Notes under the pieces: generated by a model
The model's database searches: none
What the model saw: the letters and a program-made list of their open reading frames with translations, nothing else
What the model was told of the DNA's origin: nothing
Made by a program: the position numbers and the translations under genes
Part shown: positions 35,996-46,804 of the stretch, in pieces
Layout of the letters: each line of letters begins with the position of its first letter
Position numbering within the stretch: position 1 is the stretch's first letter
Assembly: GCA_013288015.1 (NCBI GenBank)
Contig: JABDCR010000001.1
Span: 38,158-102,157 of the forward strand
DNA from: Bacteroidota bacterium
GTDB taxonomy: Bacteria > Bacteroidota > Bacteroidia > B-17B0 > Aurantibacillaceae
Direction: 5' to 3'
Length of the DNA stretch: 64,000 nucleotides

Positions 35996-37861
35996 ATGAA
36001 AAAAATTAAATACATGTTTTTTTTATTACTTCTATTTAATAGTGCTACGAGCATTTTTGCTCAAAATAAAAAATTAAACTCCCCTCCACCCCATGTAGAT
36101 AATTTACCTCCAACATCAAATTTTTCTTGGGCTAATTCATGTTTTGGAGATACTACTTGTTTTATAAACCAAACTATAAGAGGCAACACATTTACATGGA
36201 CTGTGGTAGGCGATTCAATCTCTCACGGTCTTCCACATCTTGATACTTTATATAATACCAATAATGGGAATGATACTTCTATTTGCTTTTATTTTAAAAA
36301 AACAGGCAATTATACAGTTTCATTAACTGCTTACGATAATCACTACAATACAGCAACTAAAGTAATTACTATTGATACCGTTACAAAAGCAGATTTTTCT
36401 TTTATTTCCTGCGCAAATCAATTTGTAAATACATCGCTTTGCGCCACATCTTTTTATTGGGATTTTGGTGATGGTGCAAATTCAACCAACAATATACCCA
36501 TACATCAATTTGCCGATACGGGAAGCTATATGGTAACCCTTATAGCATACAACGGAAATAAATCGGACACGCTAAAAAAACAAATATATATTACGATAGA
36601 GTCATATTGCAATAGCAATTTTACTTACGTAATAGCTCACGATACGGTGTTTTTTCATGCAACTTATGCTAGTCACACACCCACATCATATCAATGGGCA
36701 TTTGGCGACAATAGCATAAATGGATATGGCTCAGGCAGAGACACTATGCATGTATATAAAGACTCTACCGCCACATATGCCGTTGGTTTAAGCACCGGTA
36801 ACGCCTGTGGCCCTATTTATGGAGAAGATTCTATTCATATAACACAACAACCGCCACCTTCACCCAATTTTTCTTATATAAAAACTTGTTTAGGAGACAC
36901 AACTTGTTTTATTAACCAAACTATAGGAGGCATAACTTACACTTGGACGGTTAGTGATACAAGTTCTGCTGCCCCGCCTTTGTTTAGTTCTACCGATTCA
37001 ACAACTTGTTTTCGGTTCCCATATGTAGGCAGTTATTCGGTTACGTTAACAACCAACAATCATTTTTATACCGTATCTACTACCAAGTTAGTTACTATAG
37101 GCACTATACCAATAGCAGGTTTTTCGTTTATACCATGCTCGAATAATTTTGCAAATAGTTCGGGTTGCGCTGTATCTTTTTATTGGGATTTTGGAGATGG
37201 CACACATTCTACGCAAACATTACCCAATCATCAGTATGCTGATACAGGTTATTATCAAGTAACATTAACAGCTTATAACACCGGTGATTCGAGTAGACTT
37301 ACACAGCAAATACATATAACAGAAACTTCATCGGCCAATGCAAGTTATACAACATCTATTGCTAACGATACATTGCGTGTACATGCAAATTACACAGGCA
37401 TTCCTGCACCAACTTATTACTGGACTTTTGGTGACGGAAGCCATGCAAGCGGCAGAGACACTATGCATGTATATTATGATACAACACAATTTTACCATGT
37501 GAAACTAGCCGTTACTAATATATGCGGAACAGTTTTTAAAACAGACACCATACAAACTATATACTATAACAATAAGCCGCCTGCCAATTTAGATTTCACA
37601 CATTCTACTTTAGCAATTGCCCCCAATGTGGTTTTGGATGGTTACGTAGATGCTTTTTATAATTCGTATAACAACAATAATTATTTAGTACAGATATATA
37701 ATGCATTGGGACAAAAAATGTTTGAAGAATATTTTTCGTTTCAGCTAGGTGTTAATGAATTTAAAATTAGTACAGCTAGTTTTTCTTCGGGTGTTTATGT
37801 TTTGGTTTTGCAAGCAGGCAATTCCTACATACGGCAAAAGTTTTACCTTATAAACAAGTAA
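35996..37861 (+). CDS. Secreted four-PKD-domain protein with T9SS sorting domain
   Basis: A 621-residue protein. Signal peptide 1-22 (YMFFLLLLFNSATSIFAQ). The body consists of two tandem copies of a unit of about 240 residues, each with one CFGDTTCFINQT-like or CLGDTTCFINQT module and PKD domains marked FYWDFGDG and SGRDTMHVY. The C-terminus is a type A sorting domain (LVQIYNALGQKMFEEYF, GVYVLVLQAG). I start at ATG 35996; the frame extends to 35948 inside the preceding gene, but only this Met gives a signal peptide. Last gene of the lipoprotein / barrel / PKD group. Likely displayed on the cell surface; ligand unknown. Confidence 0.85.
   Translation: MKKIKYMFFLLLLFNSATSIFAQNKKLNSPPPHVDNLPPTSNFSWANSCFGDTTCFINQTIRGNTFTWTVVGDSISHGLPHLDTLYNTNNGNDTSICFYFKKTGNYTVSLTAYDNHYNTATKVITIDTVTKADFSFISCANQFVNTSLCATSFYWDFGDGANSTNNIPIHQFADTGSYMVTLIAYNGNKSDTLKKQIYITIESYCNSNFTYVIAHDTVFFHATYASHTPTSYQWAFGDNSINGYGSGRDTMHVYKDSTATYAVGLSTGNACGPIYGEDSIHITQQPPPSPNFSYIKTCLGDTTCFINQTIGGITYTWTVSDTSSAAPPLFSSTDSTTCFRFPYVGSYSVTLTTNNHFYTVSTTKLVTIGTIPIAGFSFIPCSNNFANSSGCAVSFYWDFGDGTHSTQTLPNHQYADTGYYQVTLTAYNTGDSSRLTQQIHITETSSANASYTTSIANDTLRVHANYTGIPAPTYYWTFGDGSHASGRDTMHVYYDTTQFYHVKLAVTNICGTVFKTDTIQTIYYNNKPPANLDFTHSTLAIAPNVVLDGYVDAFYNSYNNNNYLVQIYNALGQKMFEEYFSFQLGVNEFKISTASFSSGVYVLVLQAGNSYIRQKFYLINK
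36115..37560 (+). repeat. Tandem internal duplication of about 720-745 bp
   Basis: Within the PKD protein gene the block from about 36115 is repeated from about 36860. Shared landmarks include GATACTACTTGTTTTATAAA at 36155 against the near-identical run near 36898, TTTTATTGGGATTTTGG at 36453 and again near 37178, and GACACTATGCATGTATAT in both copies. The two copies differ enough to be old. Boundaries are approximate. Confidence 0.75.
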
Positions 37862-37862
37862 T

Positions 37863-37896
37863 AAAAAAAGCCCCATCGATTGATGAGGCTTTTTTA
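37863..37896. terminator. Bidirectional terminator between PKD gene and metK
   Basis: AAAAAAGCCCCATC pairs with GATGAGGCTTTTTT with one mismatch and a 4-nt loop. It lies between two convergent genes, directly after the PKD gene stop and 16 nt from the metK stop, with A/T runs on both sides. Confidence 0.82.
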
Positions 37897-37912
37897 TAAG
37901 AGATAAAATTTA

Positions 37913-39166
37913 TTATTTCAACTTAAACGCTGCTTTTACTTTAGCCACGTAATCAAGTTTTTCCCAAGTAAACAATTCAACTTTTACAGTTTTTGTTTTA
38001 CCATCAGGCATTTTAAATGTTTTAGTTACTGTTTCGTTTTTACGGCCCATGTGCCCGTAAGCCGCAGTTTCGCTATAAATTGGGTTACGTAATTTTAAAC
38101 GCTGTTCGATAAAGTAAGGACGCATATCAAATACGCTTTCAACTATTTTAGCAATTTGACCATCAGTCATTTTTACTTTAGCTGTACCATATGTATCAAT
38201 AAAAATACCCATAGGTTTTGCTACACCAATAGCGTAAGATACTTGTACCAACACTTCGTTACAAACACCCGCAGCTACTAAGTTTTTTGCAATGTGACGA
38301 GTTGCATAAGCAGCACTTCTGTCAACTTTACTCGGGTCTTTACCTGAGAAAGCACCACCACCGTGTGCACCTTTTCCGCCATATGTATCTACAATAATTT
38401 TACGACCCGTTAAACCTGTATCGCCATGCGGACCACCAATTACAAATTTACCTGTTGGGTTAATGTGATACGCAATTTTGTTATTGAATAGGTGAGCGTA
38501 TTTTGGATAATTCTTTTTAACGCGTGGAATTAAAATATCGATAATGTCTTTTTTAATTTTTGCAAGCATTTTGCTTTCATGATCAAAATCATCGTGTTGT
38601 GTAGAAACAACGATAGCATCTATACGAATAGGATTGTTGTTATCATCATACTCTAATGTAACCTGCGATTTTGCATCAGGGCGCAGATATTTAATTTGTT
38701 TATCTTCTCTGCGTAAAGCAGCTAATTCTAATAAAATAGCATGCGCTAAATCTAAAGCTAATGGCATATAGTTAGCGGTTTCGTTAGTTGCATAACCAAA
38801 CATCATACCCTGGTCGCCGGCACCTTGCTCTTCTTTTTTCTTTCTATCAACACCTTGGTTAATGTCAGCCGATTGTTCATGAATAGCAGACAGGATACCA
38901 CATGAGTTTGCCTCAAACATATATTCTGACTTTGTGTAGCCAATTTTACGAATTACTTCGCGCGCAATTTCCTGTACATCTAAATATGCTTTAGATTTTA
39001 CTTCGCCGGCAAGTACTACCTGACCTGTTGTTACAAGTGTTTCGCAGGCAACTTTACTTTGCGGATCAAACGCCAAAAAGTTATCAATTAATGCGTCTGA
39101 TATTTGGTCAGCTACTTTATCAGGGTGCCCTTCGCTTACGGACTCAGAGGTAAATAAATATCCCAT
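37913..39166 (-). CDS. metK: S-adenosylmethionine synthase
   Basis: Makes SAM from methionine and ATP. The 417-residue protein starts with [19 protein letters not shown], has [37 protein letters not shown], the [21 protein letters not shown] signature and [19 protein letters not shown]. All three domains are present and the length is normal. About 87 nt separate it from purS upstream. I looked for a SAM riboswitch in that gap and did not find one. Confidence 0.99.
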   Translation of the reverse strand: MGYLFTSESVSEGHPDKVADQISDALIDNFLAFDPQSKVACETLVTTGQVVLAGEVKSKAYLDVQEIAREVIRKIGYTKSEYMFEANSCGILSAIHEQSADINQGVDRKKKEEQGAGDQGMMFGYATNETANYMPLALDLAHAILLELAALRREDKQIKYLRPDAKSQVTLEYDDNNNPIRIDAIVVSTQHDDFDHESKMLAKIKKDIIDILIPRVKKNYPKYAHLFNNKIAYHINPTGKFVIGGPHGDTGLTGRKIIVDTYGGKGAHGGGAFSGKDPSKVDRSAAYATRHIAKNLVAAGVCNEVLVQVSYAIGVAKPMGIFIDTYGTAKVKMTDGQIAKIVESVFDMRPYFIEQRLKLRNPIYSETAAYGHMGRKNETVTKTFKMPDGKTKTVKVELFTWEKLDYVAKVKAAFKLK

Positions 39167-39252
39167 TTCTATTTGTTAGTTATGTATTAGTTAATTATTA
39201 ATTTAATTATTGGCGCTAAAAGTACTAAAAGTTTTTAGTCTGTAGGCTTGTT

Positions 39253-39507
39253 TTACTTAGCCTCGTGAAGTTCGAACTCATAAAACTCCATAATTTGGTT
39301 GCAAAGTAGTTTTTTGCAAGCCTCATCTACCTTTGCTTTTGCAACATCTTTAGTGGCAGCTTCTATCTCTAACGAAATATGTTTGCCAATGCGCACGTTA
39401 TCAATTTCGGGTAATTTTAGGTTTTTCATACTGCTGCTAACAGCTTTACCCTGGGGGTCTAATAATGCTTTAAGCGGCATTACATCTATTTCGGCTATAA
39501 ACTTCAT
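39253..39507 (-). CDS. purS: Phosphoribosylformylglycinamidine synthase subunit PurS
   Basis: Small subunit of the three-part FGAM synthase (PurLQS) of purine synthesis, which bridges the glutaminase PurQ and PurL. The 84-residue protein has KALLDPQGKAVSSSMKNL and VRIGKHISLEI, followed by a helix and the strand IMEFYEFEL, matching the PurS fold. It lies 36 nt after pssA and 86 nt before metK on the same strand. PurL and PurQ are not in the window; purD is at 62301. Confidence 0.9.
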   Translation of the reverse strand: MKFIAEIDVMPLKALLDPQGKAVSSSMKNLKLPEIDNVRIGKHISLEIEAATKDVAKAKVDEACKKLLCNQIMEFYEFELHEAK

Positions 39508-39543
39508 TGGTTATAAATTAAGGTGCGAATATACTGATTATGC

Positions 39544-40290
39544 TTATTTAGTTTGACTTGCTTTATTTTTTGTTAGAAAATTATTTATGACACTCATTAA
39601 GATATACAATACAATAATTAAAGGGATACCTACAAATTGAAGCGTTATCAGTAAGATTACAGACATAATTAAAAACACATAACGAATTTCGTTACCCGCC
39701 CAGCCAAATGATTTGAATTTGAATGAGAAGATAGGCAGTTCAGACACAAGTAAAAACGACATAACCACTGTTATGCCAATAAGCAAATAAGGGTTTAAAA
39801 TAAAGGAAGCTAAGGCGCTTTCACTTTGCTCATCCCTGCCGATTATTAAGGGCAACGAGCAAATTAAAATAGAATTAGCAGGTGTGTTTACACCTATAAA
39901 TGATTCTGCCTGGCGTACATCGTTGTTAAACTTAGCCAAACGTATACCAGAGAATACAGGAATTAAAAACGCTATATAAGGCATATAAAGCCAAATAGGT
40001 TGATTTATTACAAGTAAGGTTGAAACCTTTAGCAATTGAAACATAACCACCCCCGGCACCACGCCAAAAGTTACCATATCGGCAAGGCTATCTAAATCTT
40101 TGCCAATAGGTGAACTTACATGTAATAAACGCGCTGTAAAACCATCAAAAAAATCTAAAATGGCTGCGATGCCCACTAAGTAGGCTGTCCACATTAAATC
40201 ACCTTCAAATGCTTTTACAATTGCAAGGCATCCGCAAAGCAGATTTCCGCAGGTAATGGCATTGGGAATATTGCGCCTAATTTTGTTCAT
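39544..40290 (-). CDS. pssA: CDP-diacylglycerol-serine O-phosphatidyltransferase
   Basis: Makes phosphatidylserine, the precursor of phosphatidylethanolamine, at the inner membrane. With the ATG at 40290 the protein has 248 residues, starts NKIRRNIPNAITCGNLLCG, and carries the CDP-alcohol phosphotransferase motif DGFTARLLHVSSPIGKDLDS near residues 47-66 (D-G-x2-A-R-x8-G-x3-D-x3-D). About six to eight hydrophobic segments follow. The frame is open for 27 more codons upstream, but the extension has no family character. It is divergent from gyrB and probably heads a group with purS and metK. Confidence 0.92.
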   Translation of the reverse strand: MNKIRRNIPNAITCGNLLCGCLAIVKAFEGDLMWTAYLVGIAAILDFFDGFTARLLHVSSPIGKDLDSLADMVTFGVVPGVVMFQLLKVSTLLVINQPIWLYMPYIAFLIPVFSGIRLAKFNNDVRQAESFIGVNTPANSILICSLPLIIGRDEQSESALASFILNPYLLIGITVVMSFLLVSELPIFSFKFKSFGWAGNEIRYVFLIMSVILLITLQFVGIPLIIVLYILMSVINNFLTKNKASQTK

Positions 40291-40378
40291 AATAAAAGCC
40301 CAAAGAAGCAAATAATTTTCGGGTTTTCGTAGGTAAAAAATACCAACATTTTTTACTGCAATTGTTAGCAATTTATGA

Positions 40379-42382
<2,004 letters not shown>

Positions 42383-42403
42383 TAAATAAACATTAGTAGA
42401 TAT

Positions 42404-42434
42404 AAAAAGCTCCTTCTAAAGAGGGAGCTTTTTT
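42404..42434 (+). terminator. Rho-independent terminator of gyrB
   Basis: AAAAAGCTCCTTC pairs with GAGGGAGCTTTTT (one G-T pair, loop TAAA) and ends in TTTTTT, 22 nt after the gyrB stop. Confidence 0.88.
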
Positions 42435-42487
42435 GTTGTTAGAGTTTTTAAATTAATTTTGATAAGGGATCAAATAATATTAGTTAG

Positions 42488-44182
42488 ATGATAAAACTGC
42501 ACAGGACAATAACAAGTATTTTAATTACATGTATATTATTTTTAAACGCGAAAATTACCGTCGGGCAATTATCTATTGATAGTGCTAAATTTATTATTAA
42601 AAGGTCTGTTGATAATGGTAGAAGTTTGGGAATGGTTGTTGGAATTATTAATGAAAAAGGAAGACAGGTTTTTGGATATGGAAAAATAAATAATAATGGT
42701 ACTAAACAACCTGACGGTAACACATTATTTGAAATTGGTTCGGTAACTAAAACATTTACCTCTCTTGTTTTAGCAGATATGATAAGTAAAGGGCAACTTA
42801 AGCTCAACGACCCAATTTCAAAATTCTTACCAAAAATAGTTAAAACACCTACAAGAAATGGAAAAGAAATTACACTTGCCGATTTAGTAACACATACATC
42901 CGGGCTACCATTCGTACCCGATAATGTTGGCCTTCAAAATCCAAGTAATCCATATATAAATTACACAGAAAAGCAACTTTACAATTTTCTATCAAGATAC
43001 ACCCTTACTCGTGATATTGGCTCTAAATACGAATATTCGAATGTTGGTTTTGGGCTTTTAGGACATATTCTAACAATAGTTTCAGGTAAGAGTTACGAAA
43101 CATTGGTAAAAGAGACTATATGCGCGCCTTTAAAAATGACTAGAACAGTTGTATCAATTACATCTGAATTACAAAAAAATTTAGCAACAGGATACGATGT
43201 AAATGAAAAAGCAGTACAGTATCTTGACTTCTCTGTTCTCGATGGATGCGGAGCGTTACGTTCAAATGTAAATGATTTATTAAATTACGCCGCAGCTAAT
43301 ATGGGGTTGATGAGAACAAACTTAGATACCGCTATAGAATTAATTCATAAAACTCACGATTCAAATACTGATGCATTAGGTTGGGGCTTTATTGAAAATA
43401 ATGGGAAACAAATTTATTGGCACAACGGAGGCACATACGGGTGCTCTGCATATTTCGGGTTTGATTTGAAGAGTAAAACAGGAGTTGTTGTTTTGTCAAA
43501 TTCAGTTAATAGAATTGATGATATAGCACTTCACATTCTGGATAGCAAAGTACCAGTACTTCATATGGATAAAGTTGTACAAGTATCAGATACAATACTA
43601 AAAACTTATACAGGGATTTATAAAAAAGAAGATGGTACAACAAGAACTATTATAAAAAAAGGTAACAATCTTTGGTTCAATTCATATGACCCTAACTCCA
43701 CACCAAATTTTAGGTCTGGTAAAATGCATTTTACATCTAATACAGATTTTTTCACTTATTTATATCCAACTGAAAGTAGTATTTATTTAGATAGTCTTAA
43801 TAGAGTGAGTGGATTAAGAATAAAAGGAGGAAATGCTTATGCAAAAAAAGTTGACTCATTAGATTTATCATTTGACGGATTTAATGGCTTAGCTTGGAGC
43901 GCACTCGAGGTTAAAGATTATAGTAACGCTTTTTTTTATTTACAACAAGGTTTAAAAAGAGATTCAGCTAATCTTTTTCTTTTAGGAAATCTAGCCCACA
44001 CTTATTTATTCACTGGTAATTACTCTAAAGCAATTGAAATTTACAAAAAACATATTGGACAAAATCTTCCAAATTATTCATCATGGGTAGGAATGATAAT
44101 AAGCGATTTTAAAACCCTTAAAGCGGATGGATTACCTGTTGAGCCAATGAATAAAGTGTTAAAGGAATTAGATATAGAGTAA
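42488..44182 (+). CDS. Serine hydrolase, class C beta-lactamase family, with C-terminal TPR-like tail
   Basis: A 564-residue protein with N-terminal signal (about 1-27). The beta-lactamase/DD-peptidase fold shows SVTK (catalytic Ser85 and Lys88), YSN near 182-184 and HNG near 312, the three sites of class C and related esterases. A DUF3471-like beta region follows (TYTGIYKKEDGTTRTII), and the last 100 residues look like a TPR hairpin (NAFFYLQQGLKRDSANLF, AHTYLFTGNYSKAIEIYKK). The active role may be esterase, peptidase or beta-lactamase; the family does not decide. Single gene. Confidence 0.9.
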   Translation: MIKLHRTITSILITCILFLNAKITVGQLSIDSAKFIIKRSVDNGRSLGMVVGIINEKGRQVFGYGKINNNGTKQPDGNTLFEIGSVTKTFTSLVLADMISKGQLKLNDPISKFLPKIVKTPTRNGKEITLADLVTHTSGLPFVPDNVGLQNPSNPYINYTEKQLYNFLSRYTLTRDIGSKYEYSNVGFGLLGHILTIVSGKSYETLVKETICAPLKMTRTVVSITSELQKNLATGYDVNEKAVQYLDFSVLDGCGALRSNVNDLLNYAAANMGLMRTNLDTAIELIHKTHDSNTDALGWGFIENNGKQIYWHNGGTYGCSAYFGFDLKSKTGVVVLSNSVNRIDDIALHILDSKVPVLHMDKVVQVSDTILKTYTGIYKKEDGTTRTIIKKGNNLWFNSYDPNSTPNFRSGKMHFTSNTDFFTYLYPTESSIYLDSLNRVSGLRIKGGNAYAKKVDSLDLSFDGFNGLAWSALEVKDYSNAFFYLQQGLKRDSANLFLLGNLAHTYLFTGNYSKAIEIYKKHIGQNLPNYSSWVGMIISDFKTLKADGLPVEPMNKVLKELDIE

Positions 44183-44195
44183 ATCATCAACCTAA

Positions 44196-44609
44196 CTACA
44201 AAAAAGTTTTAAGCCACTCAACGGCGTCTTCTTTATTTGTAAATATTTTGGTAGGGCGACCGGGTTTATTAAATTTAAGATAAACGCTTCCTATTAGTTT
44301 ATGCCCTAAACTAACTGCAACATAAGCATCAGCTAAAGATAAGGGGCAGGATTCCTTTTTTGCCCAATAATCACGGACATCATCAGGTGGAATGGCAAAC
44401 TCATCAAGCGTAATTAATAAAGGGGCTTTTTGGTTGTTCAGCATTTTTGTCATTACCACATTAAATTGCTTCATTGATTCTATATCAAAATTAATGGCAC
44501 TTGAGGTGTGCGAGTGCAAAATTCCATCACTACGCAGTTTAACTGTAAAGGCTCCGCAAATCTCCCACGCTACAATGCTGACTTCTTTATTTTTTACCGC
44601 ACTTACCAT
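44196..44609 (-). CDS. STAS/SpoIIAA-like protein, paralogue of the gene in the thi operon
   Basis: A 137-residue cytoplasmic protein without signal or membrane segments. It shares LADAYV, HKLIGSVYLKFNKPGRPTKIF and EDAVEWLK with the gene at 7275-7727, at the same spacing. The N-terminal half has alternating strands (VSIVAWEICGAF, GILHSHTSSA) and a helix. By fold pattern it looks like the STAS-like DUF7793-type proteins; this is inference. It stands alone, 13 nt from the convergent serine hydrolase stop. A near -7 box (TATCTTTA) lies upstream. Function unknown. Confidence 0.72.
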   Translation of the reverse strand: MVSAVKNKEVSIVAWEICGAFTVKLRSDGILHSHTSSAINFDIESMKQFNVVMTKMLNNQKAPLLITLDEFAIPPDDVRDYWAKKESCPLSLADAYVAVSLGHKLIGSVYLKFNKPGRPTKIFTNKEDAVEWLKTFL

Positions 44610-44768
44610 GTCCTTTTTAAATTCTATACTAAAGATACCACTTTTCTAACAGAAATAAAAGATACAAAAAATAAGAAAATCTTACATCAAAAAACACTTA
44701 ACAAAACCATGTTTATAAAGTTTATATCTAAAAAAGGTGGAATGAAAAATTTAATTTAACTTTAGGCT

Positions 44769-45047
44769 GTGAAATTGAACTCAAACATACAGAACCTAAA
44801 TGATTTTTTTACCAAGAAAACTATTGGTGGAGAAGCCAGCATAAACGATTTGCGCGATAAAGAATTTTCGGGTGCACATATGTCTGCTGAAGAAAAACGT
44901 GCTTTACAGAACTACGATAATTATCGTATAAGTTTACTTAACGCACAGGATAGCGACGAAGCTTTTCATAAGGCCTATCGTCAACTACAAGTAATTGCCA
45001 ATTTAGGTGATTGGAAAGAGTTTCTTAAAGCTGATTACAGCAAATAA
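44769..45047 (+). CDS. Small conserved-looking protein of unknown function
   Basis: A 92-residue soluble, mostly helical protein beginning at GTG 44769 (no in-frame ATG before residue 38). It contains NLNDFFTKKTIGGEASINDLRD, MSAEEKRALQNYDNYRISLL and DEAFHKAYRQLQVIANLGDW, with no signal peptide. It stands between the STAS-like gene and the convergent MBOAT gene, 9 nt from the latter's stop. I cannot name a family. Confidence 0.7.
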   Translation: MKLNSNIQNLNDFFTKKTIGGEASINDLRDKEFSGAHMSAEEKRALQNYDNYRISLLNAQDSDEAFHKAYRQLQVIANLGDWKEFLKADYSK

Positions 45048-45056
45048 TTTTTTTTC

Positions 45057-46724
45057 TTAAAACTGGAAGTAAATAAAGGGCTGCATATCGGCACTCATTG
45101 CCTGATACAGTATAAACACAGCAGCTACTACTACTAAACCCATAACAGGTACGGGACTTTTGCTAAATAATGTACGGTATCCATTTTTAAATCTTTCGGG
45201 TAACCAATGTATCAGATAACCTGCTAACATAACTAATAAAACAGTTCTGTAGGATACAAGTACAGGCATTAATAAATCTGCCCCAAAGTGATGCTGAATT
45301 CTGTCAAATAAGTTTGCAACGGTTTCTAAATCATCGCTACGAAACCAAATGCGGGTAAAACTTATAAATGCTAAAGTTATAAGTACACATAAAATCTTTA
45401 CAATAAAATTAGTTGAGTTTTTAAAGGGTGAAATTTTTAGCCATAATTTATGAATTACTAAGCCCAAACCGTTTAAGCCGCCCCAAATCATAAACATCCA
45501 ACTACTGCCGTGCCACAAGCCGCCCAGCAACATAGTTATCATTAAATTTATATTGGTGTTTAGTGTTTTTTTAAAGCCTTCGAAAAAATACATGAGCAAG
45601 CCAAATACTAAGGCCAACACCGGCAATAAAATAAACAACCAGGCTACACCGCTCAATAAAATAAATACACTACACAAAATAAAAATGCAGATGTAAGAGC
45701 CTACACTGCCTTTACGGTTACCGCCTAAGGGAATGTATAAATATTCTTTAAGCCAACTTGATAAGGATATATGCCAGCGTTGCCAAAATTCACTAGTGCT
45801 TTGCGCTTTGTAAGGCGATTTAAAGTTGGTTTTAAGTCGAAAGCCTAACAAGAGGGCAACCCCAATAGCAATATCAGTATAGCCTGAAAAGTCGGCATAG
45901 ATTTGTAAGGAATAACCCAGTATGCCTAATATAACCTCAACACCACTGTAATAATTCGGGTTTTCAAAAATACGGTCGACAAAGTTTACGCCCACATAAT
46001 CAGCCATTACTTTTTTTGCCAATCCGTTTAAAATCCAAAACAAGGCCAAGCCAAATTCGGTTTTTAAAAGATTGTAGGGTTGATGTATTTGGTATAAAAA
46101 CTCGTGTGCTTTTACAATAGGACCCGCTACCAAGTGCGGAAAAAAACAAACAAAAAAACCGTATTCGAAAATGTTGTTTACGGGTTGTACTTTTTGTCGG
46201 TACAAATCAATAATATAAGATAACGATTGAAAAGTGAAAAATGAAATGCCTACAGGTAGAATTAACTTATCGACACTAAAGCCCGTACTAAAAAATGAAT
46301 TACTGAAATGCGAAAAATGATTAAAGAATTTAAAATGTGTGCCAAAAATTTGGTTAGAGCTTTCGGTAAAAAAATACGCGTACTTAAAATAGCCCAACAA
46401 TAATAGGTTTATGCAAACACTACAAGTAACCGCCAGTTTTTTTATGGCATTTTTTTTAGCATGGTGTATAAGCAGTCCCCAGCAATAATCACTACAAATA
46501 GTAAACAGTAAAAGCACAATAAAAACGCCACTTGTTTTGTAATAAAAAAACAAACTCACTAAAAACAAATATACTGTACGCGCTTTACTGAATTTATATA
46601 AGAATGAATAGAAAAAAAGTACTACGGCAAAAAACATCCAAAAAAACAAATGGGTAAACAGCAAGGGTTTATCTTGCTGAAAAGAAATAATGTTTTGCAG
46701 TATGTTTTGTAAAAATTCGTTCAA
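45057..46724 (-). CDS. MBOAT family O-acyltransferase
   Basis: A 555-residue integral membrane protein with around ten or more hydrophobic segments, of the membrane-bound O-acyltransferase family (AlgI/DltB-like). Family landmarks are KFFNHFSHFSNSFFSTGFSVDKLILPVGISFFTFQSLSYIID in outline, DFSGYTDIAIGVALLLGF, EFWQRWHISLSSWLKEYLYIPLGGN and the catalytic histidine in LLGGLWHGSSWMF (near residue 405). It probably transfers acetyl groups to a surface polymer. The usual partner (AlgJ/AlgX- or DltD-like) is not beside it. A terminator for the upstream gene lies just before its start. Confidence 0.92.
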   Translation of the reverse strand: MNEFLQNILQNIISFQQDKPLLFTHLFFWMFFAVVLFFYSFLYKFSKARTVYLFLVSLFFYYKTSGVFIVLLLFTICSDYCWGLLIHHAKKNAIKKLAVTCSVCINLLLLGYFKYAYFFTESSNQIFGTHFKFFNHFSHFSNSFFSTGFSVDKLILPVGISFFTFQSLSYIIDLYRQKVQPVNNIFEYGFFVCFFPHLVAGPIVKAHEFLYQIHQPYNLLKTEFGLALFWILNGLAKKVMADYVGVNFVDRIFENPNYYSGVEVILGILGYSLQIYADFSGYTDIAIGVALLLGFRLKTNFKSPYKAQSTSEFWQRWHISLSSWLKEYLYIPLGGNRKGSVGSYICIFILCSVFILLSGVAWLFILLPVLALVFGLLMYFFEGFKKTLNTNINLMITMLLGGLWHGSSWMFMIWGGLNGLGLVIHKLWLKISPFKNSTNFIVKILCVLITLAFISFTRIWFRSDDLETVANLFDRIQHHFGADLLMPVLVSYRTVLLVMLAGYLIHWLPERFKNGYRTLFSKSPVPVMGLVVVAAVFILYQAMSADMQPFIYFQF

Positions 46725-46730
46725 AATAAA

Positions 46731-46752
46731 AGCGTACTAAAAATAGTACGCT
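46731..46752 (-). terminator. Terminator of the beta-barrel gene at 46805
   Basis: AGCGTACTA and TAGTACGCT form a 9-bp perfect stem with a 4-nt loop. On the minus strand it is followed by TTTTATTTTG. It lies between the stop at 46805 and the MBOAT start at 46724, so MBOAT probably has its own promoter or depends on read-through. Confidence 0.72.
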
Positions 46753-46804
46753 TAATTTAATTTACATTATTTGTTACAACTAATTTTAAGACCCGGTGTG
46801 TTGA

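Noticed and set aside
39167..39252. SAM riboswitch upstream of metK
   Set aside because: The gap is only 86 bp and AT-rich, with no conserved SAM-I or SAM-II blocks or pseudoknot that I can recognise.
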